DNA of 64,000 nt from Hermatobates lingyangjiaoensis (taxonomy: Eukaryota > Arthropoda > Insecta > Hemiptera > Hermatobatidae): positions 5,031,001 to 5,095,000 of the forward strand of contig JAPFBL010001928.1 of NCBI GenBank assembly GCA_026182355.1. The letters are read 5' to 3'. The translations under genes were made by a program, and so were the position numbers. The notes beneath the pieces are model-generated. The model saw nothing but the letters and a program-made list of their open reading frames with translations. It was not told the DNA's origin and made no database searches. Below, one piece after another: positions 39,440-52,500 of the stretch (within the stretch, counting starts at the first letter, position 1; every line of letters starts with the position of its first letter).

Positions 39440-41825
39440 TAGTAGTACCTTTCCATGATATTGAAAAGTTACGAATGGACTCTTTCCTCAAGAAAGAGGA
39501 CTTATGTTTGTTGAGAAATATCCAGTTTTTTTTTTACAATCCTAGGCTAATAGTTCATATTTATTATTTTCAAAAATTAGAAGCTACCAACTATAAAAGA
39601 TTTAAATTATATTGAATAGCTGGCTTTGACTTCGATTTGAGTATGTAAACTGGCTAATTACTAATATATTTTTTCTCAATATACATTCATAGCAAACTTA
39701 TAACAGAGTACAGGAGGCAGGAAAAGGATAACACTCACTCAGAAAAAATTCGTATATATGTTATTTGACAAAGGGGAAGGAAAATGATCTTATTAAGTAC
39801 TAAAAAGCCATAAAATTCCCAGTATAATAATTCTATAAATAACCAAAAATGTAAAAGATAAATCAAAATTGAAATCTTTCGTTTATAGGTTAATAAATGT
39901 AATTATCGTACATCTTTAATTATAAATTATCTTAAATGATAGCTCATATTTGCATGAGTATCTTGAATTCCTTTAAACAACTTAATACCTTTTCATGGTT
40001 TCTTGAAAACAACCGCATTCTTTCTGTATATACGGTGCAATCAGCTTTCCGCTGTAATATGCTCAACAGATAAAGGTAAGTGAAAATGGTTACAATAAGT
40101 ATATAAATAAACTTCTGTATTGAATATTTTCGATAAATTACCCATTTCAAATTTGAAAATGTTCCTATTTTGTCTGAAAAATGTCATAAACATCTAAGAA
40201 AAAATGTTTTTAAGATCATTTTTAATTTACGATTTGGGATAATTATTTATTATTCTTCAAAAAATGTTTTTAATTTTGAATTATGTTTTACATTTTTGGT
40301 CTTTTATACAATTATTATACTGGGAATTTGATGGCTTCTTAGTATTTAATACAATCATTTTCCTTCCCAATTGTCAAAAATCATATATACCAATTTTTTC
40401 TGAGCGTGTGTTATCTTTTTCCTGCCTGCTGTACTCTGTTATAAGGTTGCTATGAATGTATATTGAAAAAAAATATATTAGTAATTAACCAGTTTACATA
40501 ATCAAATCAAAGTCAAAGCCAGCCTATTCAGCATAATTTAAAACTTTTTTAGTTGGGTGCTTCTAATTTTTGAAAATAATAAATATGATCTATTAGACTG
40601 AACAGTAATAAAACTGGACATTTGTCAACAAACGTAACTCTTTCTTGAGTAAAGAGTCTATTCGCCACTCTTCAATATTACCCAAAGATACTGCGATTCA
40701 TAAACACAAAATAACTTACAACTGATATTAAGTTTTGTTCAATAGTGCAATATATAGATTGATTAGATCATTTGGTGAGACATATTCATCATTCCATGGA
40801 AAGCAACAGAAAATTTATGTTCATTGGCAGTGGTTTTTTTATATTTAAAAATATTATTGCTCTTATACCTCACACAAATCAATAAATCATTTAAACTTTT
40901 CAATAATAAACATCAATTTTATTTCAGTGGATTTACTTAAAAAATTTCTAAGTCAATGTAAATACATATCAATAAATTCGACAAGTATAGCAGATGATCT
41001 GTTAGTCTAGGATAAACAATCAGTTTTTATAGCGTTATTGCTCTTTACCGTAATTCAAATTATGTGAATTTTTTTTATAAATTGGTAATTTTTTGGCAAA
41101 TTTCCATGGTTTTTTTATGGGCCGCTTACGTCAAAAAAAACATTCTCTGAAAATAGAGCATGTAGGCTAACAGCCCTTTGGTGAATATAATTTGAAAAAA
41201 ATTATCTCAACTCATTCTCCGCATAAAGTTCTATTTCTAAGTATTGTTTCATTTTGATTCATCAAACGGTATGGCTCACATAAGCTTTCAGATTGAACTA
41301 TAAGTCAGAATTTTTACATTTCATTGATTTTTTTTAAAACAACATTTTCCTGTTGTTTTTTTAAAATCAACAACAATTTAAATTTAAAATCAGAATTTTT
41401 AAAACAACATTTTCCTGTTGTTTTAAAAATTCTGAGAATATTTTATGTTTATTGATTTTGTAGCCTCAAAGAGAGTGCCAAAATTTGGAGACTCTTAGAA
41501 TTAGTTTAGGGAAAAAAATTTAGTCTAAAAACAGGTTCTTGGCAAAAAAAGTGACTTTGTCATCATGAATAATTGCTCTCAAACAATAAAGGGCTCATCT
41601 AAACTATGAGGTCCATTTTCGTGTAAAACATCAATTTGATCCATCAAAGATTCTGGACCGTAGAGTGGCCACATATGTATCCACATACTTTGGATACATA
41701 ATCACCCACACACACACAGTCCTCAACGAAAAATCTTCATAAAACGACTCGTTTCCGTATTCCATCAAAATCTCGAGATACAACTTTTTCACAATCACTC
41801 TACTTTACTTATAGTAAAGTAAAAA
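39440..41825. mobile_element. Foldback part: partial forward plus inverted copy D of the same repeat
   Basis: 39470-39940 matches the interior of copies B and C in forward orientation (TTTCTCAATATACATTCATA, ATTCGTATATATGTTATTTG). 40150-41825 carries the same family in inverted orientation and ends with CTTTACTTATAGTAAAGTAA at 41805-41824. The two halves make a diverged palindrome centred near 40050. With copy B and the satellite array this bounds a possible 6.8-kb composite element, 35030-41825. Confidence 0.65.
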
Positions 41826-41904
41826 AAAAATTGGCACTCAAAAGTTTAGTAAGAGTCCATAAAGGAATAAATAACATGAACACATTCAACCAATCTATTA
41901 ACAT

Positions 41905-42046
41905 TCATTATATTTATTTATTTTGTAATTTGTATAGCATTTTTATTAATGAAAAACAGTTTTAATATGTTTGATTAGGAACGTTTTACCAACAATCTAG
42001 AACGACCGTACATCATGATGTCTATTAGTGACATGTATGTGGACCA
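41905..42046 (-). other. CCDC13 3' UTR with poly(A) signal
   Basis: On the minus strand two overlapping AATAAA hexamers lie at 41922-41917 and 41918-41913, about 125 bp past the stop. The UTR therefore ends just before the outer terminus of the inverted repeat copy at 41825. Confidence 0.5.
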
Positions 42047-42215
42047 TCAGCTTTTATCTTGTAATTTGGACTTTGCTTTTTTTATTTCTTCCAAAAAAGC
42101 GTTTCTGTTTTCTTCTATAATCTGAAGGAACATTTTGTTGTCTTCATCTTTTTCCTGCTGCAAACATTTAACTCGACTTTCCAGTGCTAAACATTTTTCT
42201 TCTAGCAATTCTGAT
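42047..42215 (-). CDS. CCDC13: CCDC13 last coding exon
   Basis: It reads SELLEEKCLALESRVKCLQQ, EKDEDNKMFLQIIEENRNAF and LEEIKKAKSKLQDKS, then TGA at 42049-42047. Acceptor TTTGCAG. It corresponds to the C-terminal vertebrate segment with the pattern EDxxxxxxILGQVKSVFLQAL. It is too short for a standard open-frame list, but phase and similarity support it. Confidence 0.8.
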
Positions 42216-42518
42216 CTGCAAAAATATTTTATTAAATATATTGATTTACAATAACATTATATATATAATATACGTTCAAACTATAATATGAAATAGGAAA
42301 ACAAGACTAAAATCTTTCAACCGTAACAAGCGGTCTTCGTCAGAGTTAAAAACTCAACTTTGACGAAGGTCGATTGTTACTGTTTTACCAAATAGTAGTA
42401 ATAGTAGTGCTAATTGTAAAACAATCATGTTGTAGCCCTGAAGATGACATAAATATATGTCGAAACGTCGGCAAAAGGACTAGTTTAAAATCATTGGACC
42501 TCAACCCTCAAAAAATTA

Positions 42519-42577
<59 letters not shown>

Positions 42578-45500
42578 TACATAAACACGTGAAATAAAAA
42601 TCAACATCCAAACCACAGTATGAAATCAGAAAAATAACTTAAAATCTTTCAATCAAAACAAGTGGTCTTGTATCAGTATCAGTGAGACTCTGACGAAGAC
42701 CACTTGTTTTGGTTGAAAGATTTTTTTCATTTTTCAGATTTTCATACTGTGGTTTAGACGTGCAAAAATGTATATATAGTCATGCAAAAGTATCACGAAA
42801 ACACACATGACTATATAATTAAGGGAATCATTAATAAGAGTGGTAATTTTTCCATTGTTTTACTACTTTAGTGGTGATATGCTTATAAATCAATATATGA
42901 TCAAACCACAATATGAAATGGAAAAAAAAGGCTAAGATCTTTCAACCGTAACAAGCGGTCTTCGTCAGAGTCGGTTGGGGTTTTGACTCTGACGAAGACC
43001 GCTTGTTACGGTCGAAAGATCTTAGTCTTGTTTTCCCATTTCTTATTGTGGTTTGATCATAGATTGTTATATATATATTTATTATTATTATATTCTATTT
43101 GTGGTGATTATCAACTTCGAACAAAAAAACAAAAGATATTTGGCATTTCCTGTTCTTCGTTTTTAACTTTTCCCCTCCTCTCTTGGTAGTAACATTGTTT
43201 GGTCTAGTGGACTTCAGCCAATACTTAGCTGTCTTATTTGCTTAGTATAGACTCAGATTAATAACCCGCGCACATTTTTGAATATGTTCGTATTTAAAAT
43301 ATTTACTATTCGATAATATATTGACCACCTCGTATCGTTTCACTTAAAAGTGTTTTTTTATGTGTTCATAGTGAATCCATGATTGGAAATTCTGAATCAA
43401 CAAAATTTATGCTATTTATGTAATATATTATGGGGTAGTTTTACCTTGTCAGAGTTTTTTAGTGGTTACAGTCCTAGAGATACACGTTTGTAGCGTCTTA
43501 TATTTTATCATGTTTAAGATGGATCAATGTTGACCACTCCATTTCTCTGTATATTGAATTTCCTTCGTCTCGAACATGTACTTTTGTTCTCTTCCAAGAA
43601 CCATATAGTATAGACCATGTAACCTTGTGAAATCCGAAATGTAAAACTAATATATCTACAAATATGTCTCGTATCACAAAGAACCATAGATGTTTATTGA
43701 ACAGTTGTAATAATAATAAAAGCACTAAATTTTTTATTTTTGTAGTTTATTAAATGTATTTTATTTATTTTAAAAATAAATTATGTTCTTTTTATTTGAT
43801 AAGTGCAGTCATTTTATTTATTAATAATATTTTAAATATATATTAACAATGAAGTCAAAACCACTAGGAAAAAGAAAAACAAAAGAAATAAATGCTTTGA
43901 TGACATAAAGTGAAAGGCCTCAGAGCATTTTTTTCTTTTGTTTTTTCTTTTTCCTAGTGGTTTTGACTTCATTGATTGCATCACGTGTTTAATTGTGATC
44001 TTTCTGCATATATTAATAATATTGACAGAAAGTTTACAGGAATTTCACTTTTCTGCTGAAGTAAGGAATAATATCATATTATAATAGAATAGTTGTTCAT
44101 AAGAAACAGATTAAGGGAAGATAACGACATAGATATTTACAATAACATTCCATTAGTGTAAATACTGGTTATTATATTTTATTAAAAGCCTGGAAATACA
44201 TGTTCAGATGGAAATTATTTCCTGCTTGATTGCCCCACGTCAGTCCAAAGTTTATAAGAACCACCATATGAGTTCTTGGTCGGGCATAAAGGTCATGATT
44301 CAGGACTTACAGGACCTGAATATCAGTCATCCGTGCTCTCTCCGTCTACCTAAACTTGGGTATTCGGGTGATACTGAACCCACAAGGGCTGTTTTAATTC
44401 TACCAGTGAGGATATTTGGGGCCATCTTTTACGTTCTGCCTTTAGTAGGCGGGATTCGTTTACACTAAACTCTCTCCCTTGCCCAGTGAATCGGCTTGGG
44501 TGTACAGATAGTCACTTGGGAATCAGAAGGTTCACTCCACATACGTAGACAGTCCCTGAGACTTCAGATGAACAATATTTACGCTAAAGTCTTCTTTTAT
44601 AAAATTAAGTGACATTAAATTCACATGAAAATTGGAAGAACAATTTCACATCAATAAATTATCATATCTCCATTGTCGAAACACCAATATGAACAATATT
44701 TGTCCAATTTTTAAATCTTCGTTATTTATGTATAGCCATCATATAATGGGAGAAGCGATAAAGGTACAGTACTCGTGGCTTACTTGTGCTTGAGGGCGTT
44801 CCACTCTGTTTCGTCCCGTTCCTGAACCGCCCTACTAGTGTTCTGACCACCAGCCGCTCTTCGGTACAGGCCCTTTGCCCAGCCCACTCGCTCCAGTTCT
44901 AGGCGTGCTAGCTTCGTCTCCATCCGGGCACTTCGGTGTCTCTCCAGTCGTAACTGCTCCTCCAAGCTCTCTAGCGAGCGTCGTTCTTCCTCTAAACGCC
45001 TGTGCTTCACTGACACAAGTTCCATCAGTCGTAACCTTTCTGCCTCCGCCGCTCCACTACTCATTCCAAACTAATAAACAAACAATTTAGCTTTTTAAAA
45101 TTAAAAAACAACTTATATCTTCTTGAATTAATTTTATAAAGAATAGTTTGAAAAAATTTATTTAACAAAACTAATTTAGTTAACATATTTTTACGTACTC
45201 TTATCCATAATTCATTTATTAATGAAACAAACTTATTAGTGGGTTGATGAAACCAACACACCGAAGTGCCCGGATGGAGACGAAGCTAGCACGCTTAGAA
45301 CTGGAGCGAGTGGGCTGGGCAAAGGGCCTTTACCGGAGAGCGGCTGGTGTAGTAGGGCGGTTCAGGAACGGGACGAAACAGAGTGGAACGCCCTCAAGCA
45401 CAACTTATATCCAGTATGAATAATGGATATATGAATAGGCTACAAAAACAGGTCCAACATAACACAACAAATTTAACTAACCTTTACAATATACACTATA

Positions 45501-46771
45501 AACAAACAGAAAATTATCCAAAACGAATAAACATAGCCCAATATCAGGAAAATTACACAATGAAGAAAACACTATTTATCTTTCAGCTAAAATTAGGTAT
45601 TGAGAATTTCTTACTATGATGTAAAATATATGGTTACATTATTATATAGATCAATACATAATACAAAAGAAATGTTACATTTGTGTTAGGGTCTTCTTTT
45701 TCGGATGAAGTGAATGAGCTGAGTGAACCAACACTAGATGACAAGGGGGAAAGTATTTTCTCTGTCACCTCTGGTGTTACCATTCTAAACAAAACAACCA
45801 GTAGAATGTAATCACTCTAAAAAATACAACGTAAATAATGGACTTATTGAATGTTTCATATCATTTGCATATGTAAAGCCTTATATATATATTACAATGT
45901 TTGAATAAATTCAACAAACAGATATTCACTAATAATGAAAATTACGTAACAATAAAATTGATTATTACAATTAATAATACATAATATTTTTTTGATTATT
46001 TTATGAATTATATAATACGAGTATAAATTATATTAGGTGAATAGTATACAATAGTTAAAAACGTAAATAACAGACCAAGGTACAAACATACATCCCTATT
46101 GGGAAGGTTTGACGAACTAAATAAACTAAATTCACAGAAAAAAAAATACATACAAGATATCACGAAAATTAACAATATATTTCGACTGTGTCGTCATCAG
46201 GTAGAAAGTTGTGAGATTTTTTTAAATATATACTCGACACTCGAGTTTCTGTACTTCAAGAAACCGTACTTTCAAGTTTAAGTTCTTTTTTTTCTTCCAA
46301 ATCGCATAAATTATCATCTGGGTATTGGTAATTCACAATGAGGACTGAGTGAGACCGAGTAGACTAGGCTACTCCAATTTCGTTATCTTAAGCAAATTAT
46401 ACTTTGGTCATTGTAAAGTTTTTTTTATCTATTCATAATAGTGTTTATTTAAACTAAATGCGTAGTGTGCTAAAGTAAATTAAATTGAGATAGCCTAGCC
46501 CTTCTCGAAGGTTTTAGTGAGGTTATGTATATCGTACGTCTTGGGTGCTGTCAACCATTTGGCTTACCCTACTCACCATTACACCATCGCTTACCAGTGT
46601 TTTCCGGACTTTTCTGTTTCCCGACCTATCTTGGCCTCTAATAGTACGGAAAGACGAGGGTCGAGTGTAGTATTGAGTATTGAAATATAGTTTATCTACC
46701 TGATATTTTGCAGTCAAAATTTAGAAATGAGATTTTGTGATCTCTTGTATGTGTTTTCTTTCTGTGAATTT

Positions 46772-46806
<35 letters not shown>

Positions 46807-49047
46807 AATGCCAGATTAGATATTGTAAAAGACGAGCCAATCCCTGTTACGTATTACTTTGGGCACTTCTTATTGGTTGTGGGTGTTTATTCGTTGAACA
46901 CGTTTCTCCTTAGCACACTCCGTCTGCTCGGCCGCCTCAGCCTTCACTCCGGGAGAGGGCTCGCAGTCCCTACTTAATTTTCCAATAGAGTTGGATGAAG
47001 GTCTTGGCGTCCTGGCTTGGAAGTGTACCTCGTTGAACTCGGTGTTTACTATGGGCTTAGTGGATTTCATTAGATACTGGTTGTTGGTGTTTTCTAACTG
47101 AGTCAGTTGGGTTTTTGACTCTGACGAAGACCGCTTGTTACGGTTGAAAGATCTTATTCTTGTTTTCCCATTTCTTATTGTGGTTTGATCATTGACACAC
47201 ACACATATATATATATATATATTTATTTATTCTTAATAGTAGCAGCATCTTCTGCTCTCACGATTTTTGAACTGGTGGCCTCGATCTTGCGGGTAATTCT
47301 TCTATCTTGTGTGGAGCTTCCAAATCAATTGTGTGGTGGCGAGGCCACCAGCTCAAAAATCGTGAGAGCAGAAGCAACTGCTACTTTTAACAATATTTGC
47401 ATACAAGAAGATTTGCTGCCGATTTACACCAATATATATTTATGTATATATCTAGATATAAGTTTTAAACCGACTAAGAAACGAAAAATCACTTAATAGA
47501 AATCGTTTAAAAATAAAGTGTTTAGATTGAAAATTTCATTGTAATTAATGTTTAATATTAAAAAAAAAATAAAAGAGTAGAAACCTGTCTTTTCTTGAGT
47601 TTGCTTCCATCAACTGAGATATTCTGGATTCCTTTTCTTTAATTACTTGTTGTAGTTGTTCATTTTTAGTTCTTTCCTAAAAACAAGTATTTTTGTTAAT
47701 ACTTGGGAAAATAATAATACAGTCGTCAATAACAGTTTCATATTTTCAAGCAACTACTTTACAAGATTAAATTTGATTGTTTTTTTTTTTGAAGGATAGG
47801 AGAGATATTACTATAGCATGAAATAATCATTTTTGAAGGTAAACTTGACAGATATGTGTGTCTTTCATTACTGTAAAAGAATTTTTTAAATTTTACAAAA
47901 TTTTATATAAGTGAAATCCAAACCTGGAATGTAAAGACTTGATTTTCATTAATAGATTTTCATTAAGTCATGAATTTATTACTAGATCATGATTTTTTTT
48001 TTAGGGAGATCTTACTTCAAAAGTTTAAGAGCGATTGAATATTTAGATTCAAGTATCGTTTACATCTTTTTGTGCTGAACACATAGCCTTCCTTGTTGAG
48101 TGTGATTTCACATTTAGTCTTATGCAGATAAAAAAGCTTCACTGTAGATGTCACTCCTACTTTGATTTTCAAGGTGCAAAAGTTTAGCTTAGTCATGATC
48201 CGGCAGCCATTCCAATCATGGTTGAGCCATTCAACCCGGAGTGCCAAGGACTTATAATTTAGACGCACCACAACAATACGAAGGGGATACGTTCCGAATG
48301 GACATCAAGTTAGCTGAATTTGTTTGTAAGTCGTCAGAGAGCTTTCTAAACGGGGAGCACATATTTTAATCTCCTTTAAGTAACTGATACGAGTTTATAC
48401 TGTACATTAATAACATACTATAGTAAAAAAAAAATTCTATGTCATTAATTCTTGTTCTTCTTCCTCTCGCCATTTTCAATGAAGGAAGCTGTAAGGAGTA
48501 TGGAAGGATTATAGTTCTCTCATCATATATGATGATGAGCGATAGCACTATATTGCATTTCTAATTTGGTTTGCAATCTTCAAATAGCGTTCAACATTTG
48601 GGTCCTGTTTGCTCCAAGATTGCATGAGCCTTATACGGGAATCCAGCAGGTCCTCGAAGTACCCTCCTCTAGGTCAAGGTTGATTCACTTTTGGATATTT
48701 AGGACTTCCACTCTGCTCGCACAAATACCTTCGACCTTCGACAGCCTTATTCGTAAGTACAGATTTTCGTAACTCGAAGTTTGTGAGAAGGGTAAGTATC
48801 CATTTTTATAGATGGTTACCCATCTATGAAAGTAATATGAAGTACTAACTACATCCATTGTTGCTTAAATTTGATCATTTAATGAGAACTTGTGCGTTTA
48901 ACATAGCCATAACCGTGAGTACTTAAAAAAAAAAAATTATTGTTATTAATGATGTTATTCCAAATAAAAAAAATCAATGTCCTTCTTGAACATTTCAAAA
49001 AAATATTTTCAGAACTTTGTAAAAATTTCTTGTTTTCTATTTTAACT

Positions 49048-49115
<68 letters not shown>

Positions 49116-49472
49116 CACTTTTTTTTCTTCTCGGAGTTTGATCAGGGTAAACATATGGAATCACCTTTTTGCCAACGTTTCGTCTTTATTTTGAGACATC
49201 CTCAGGGCTATAAACTAACCAAAAAAAAAAACAATAAACAATGGACATTTGTCATTTCTACTTTAGAAACATCATAACAAATTGATGTTTCTAAAGTAGA
49301 AATGACAAATGTCCACTGTTTATTGTTTTTTTTTGTTAGTTTATAGCCCTGAGGATGTCTTAAAATAAAGACGAAACGTTGGCAAAAAGGTGATTCCATA
49401 TATTTACCCTGACCAAACTCCGAGAAGAATAAAAAGTGTTTGTTAGTATTTTGTGGTCAAGAAAACAGTACC

Positions 49473-49512
<40 letters not shown>

Positions 49513-52500
49513 ATATAATTATAGCACATCATAAAAGTTGTTTGATTCATTATTAGAACAGATAGTGACTAAATGACTGAAGTTTAGCTACATCGGGTAT
49601 TGCTTAACACCCCTGTGTGTTGTGGCTCGCTCTCCCACACTTGTTTTGATGGGTGCCATATTATAAAAGAACTACACTTCTATCCCTTGACTACTACAAA
49701 GAGCCTGAACCTCTAAGTCTGTTTGACTGATAAAATAAATAGAAAATATAATAGAAAACCATAACTCATGACTTTCTAATTCTCAGAAAGACATATGAGG
49801 AATCTGGTTAACATTCTAATATTATAGAGTTCGTCAAATATTTTTACTTTTTTTATCAGACTGCCTCAAAAGTTCACCATCACAGATGTCAGTATACTGT
49901 GGTAATGGTGTGTTGCTCTCAATTCAGAACTATTTTTAATAACATTATCAATTTTATTTATGTGATTTTTTAAATAGAGCTTTGTTTTTACTTTACTATA
50001 ATTAAAGTATAGTGATCGTGAAAAAATTCGATCTCGAGATTTTGACAGAATTATATGTTTTGAGGTCCCAGAAGTCTGTGTGTGGGTGGGTGGGTGAGTG
50101 TGTTAGTATTGCTTGTTACCACGCTACGGTTCAGAATCTTTGATGGATCAAGTTGATATTTTACACAAAAATGGGCCCCATAATGTAGATGAACCCCATT
50201 GTTTGGGGAGAATTATGCATGACGGGAAAGTCACTTTTTCTGCCAATAACCGGTTTTTAGAAAACATTTTTTTTTCCTAAACTGCTAACTAGAGTTTTAA
50301 AATTTTGGCATTATCTTTGACCTTACAAATAGAACAAACGACAAATATATTCAAAATTTGAAAACAACGGGAAATATTTTTTTTTCAATAAAATGTAAAA
50401 ATTTTGACTTATAATTCAATCTCAAAGCTTGTGAGAGCGATACAAGCCATACTGTCCGACGGATCAAAGTGAAACTATGCCTAAAAATAGAAAATTATGT
50501 AGAGGATGAGATGAGATAATTTTTTTCAAAATTACATTCACCGAAGGGGCGTTAAAGTACGATTTCTGTTTTCAGAAAATGTTTTTTTGATCCTAAACGG
50601 CTCATTAAACAATCATGAACATTTGACCAAAAATGGAAAAATAAATTAGTAATTTATAAAAAAAATTCATGAAATTTCAATTACGGCAATGAGCGATAGA
50701 GCTATAAAAACTGTTTGTTTATCCTAGCCTAAGGGATCACCCTGCTAAACTTGTCGAATTTTTGATATTTTTTTACATTGTTTACATGAATTTGGTTTAC
50801 ATTTTTTCAGTGAATTCACCGATATAATATAATGTTTAGAGGTATAATGAAAATCTTTAAATGATTTACCGACTTATATGTGATGTAAGAAGAATAAGTT
50901 TGTGTATGTAAAAAGTCAACAACAATAGAGCATATGAAACATATAATCTCTGATCCTCTTTATAGTATGATAAGTTTGTCTAACAAATTGTTCTAATCAA
51001 TCTATATGTTGCACAATTCTACAAAGCTTAATATCAGATGCTGATTTTTTTAAGTTTATGAATAACATTATTATTGGGTAATATAGAAGTTTTTGGAATG
51101 AACTTGTACGTCCTATAGAACTGGGTTTCTATGTTTTTGTCGAATTTCCAGTTTTTTCACTATTCTAGTCTAATAGCTTATACCATTATTTTTAAAAATT
51201 TCAAGCTTCCAGCTTTAAATTTAAAATTATACAGAAAAGTCGGCTTCAAACTTGATTTAAGAATGCAAAGGTAGCTAATTACTAATATATTTTTTCTCAA
51301 TATACATTTACAGCAAACTTATAACAGAGTAGAGCACGTGGGAAAAAATAACATTCCCTCAGAGTAAATTGGTTTTTTTACGATTTTTGACTAAGGGAAA
51401 GAAAAGTGAGACCAAAAATGTAGAACTTATGCATGAAAAAGTAAAAAAGTAGTAAAACTAGCCATCTCTAGCCCTCGAGTTATTGACGTGGGAGGTGAAT
51501 AAATCTGAGCACGTCATCCCTCAGAATTGACATAACGAAATAATATTCTTTAATGGAATTAAAGAATTTATAATTCTTTAAACATTATTTTTTAAGAATT
51601 TTTAAAAAAATTCTTTTAAAAATAATAAATGAAATTATCCTACATCTTAAATTAAAAATTATCTGAAAAGGTCATTTTTTCTTACTATTTTTTGACATTT
51701 CAGACAAAAACTTTGTAATGTTTTTAAAATATCTAAAATATTTGCAAGTTCTAAATGGGAAAATTTGTCTGAAGTATTAAATGTAGAAGGAGGTCAGATA
51801 AACTATGTAAGAGATCCATTGGCTATTGGAGCAAATGACATGCTCTCAAAGTAGATTATTTCGTATAAGCAAATTTTCACTTTGGCTTTTCATAATGTTA
51901 TTACTGCTGTAGTTATACTAATGATTGTATATCCATTAATTCTGTGACATACAAAAAAGGCTTATCTATTGATAAGTGGATCAATCACTATCTGTACTTC
52001 CTCAGGAATGAAAGACTAATATACATCTCTCCTTTAGACGTTCACATTATGCTTAAATGAGACATTATATTTTGTATACCAAAGAAGTTTGTTATGAAGT
52101 TTACTTATAGTAAAGTTGAGTGTAGGCCACTCCAGATTTTTTTAGATATTTTTAATGAATTTGGAAAATACATCAAAATAAGTGCAACATGTTTAAAATT
52201 TAATTAATTCTTTATGTAAAAATAATAACACTAAAAATGTCAACATGTTTAAGAAATGCCTAGAAAAACTTGTGTACATTACCTTTTAAAATTATATTTT
52301 GGCTGTATATTAATATATCAATGATCAAACCACAATAAGAAATGGGAAAACAAGACTAAAATCTTTCAACCGTAACAAGCGGTCTTCGTCAGAGTCAAAA
52401 ACCCAACTGAACACTAGATGCAGAAAACATCTGGTGAGGAGTTGAGAAGAGTGGGAGGGAAGAGTGGTATTTTAAAAGGGTGTCTTTATATTAGATCTAA

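Larger units (their letters stand above)
42216..44783 (-). other. CCDC13 last intron, full of palindromic units
   Basis: Contains the units at 42290-42520, 42580-42770, 42897-43060 and 43851-43971, and a GC-rich block at 44205-44560. Confidence 0.6.
45785..47584 (-). other. CCDC13 intron with Penelope-type pieces and one unexplained block
   Basis: Holds a hammerhead-like fragment at 46080-46210, a (TA)n run at 46779-46802, the unexplained block 46860-47105, a terminal unit at 47106-47200 and a hairpin at 47231-47392. Confidence 0.55.

Noticed and set aside
44208..44468. 86-codon plus-strand open frame as a host gene
   Set aside because: No start context, splice structure or domain; the block looks like a degraded repeat.
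44780..45064. Independent small gene starting at the Met of MSSGAAEAERL
   Set aside because: The segment has an acceptor upstream, a donor downstream, correct phase and similarity to an internal part of CCDC13, so it is an exon.
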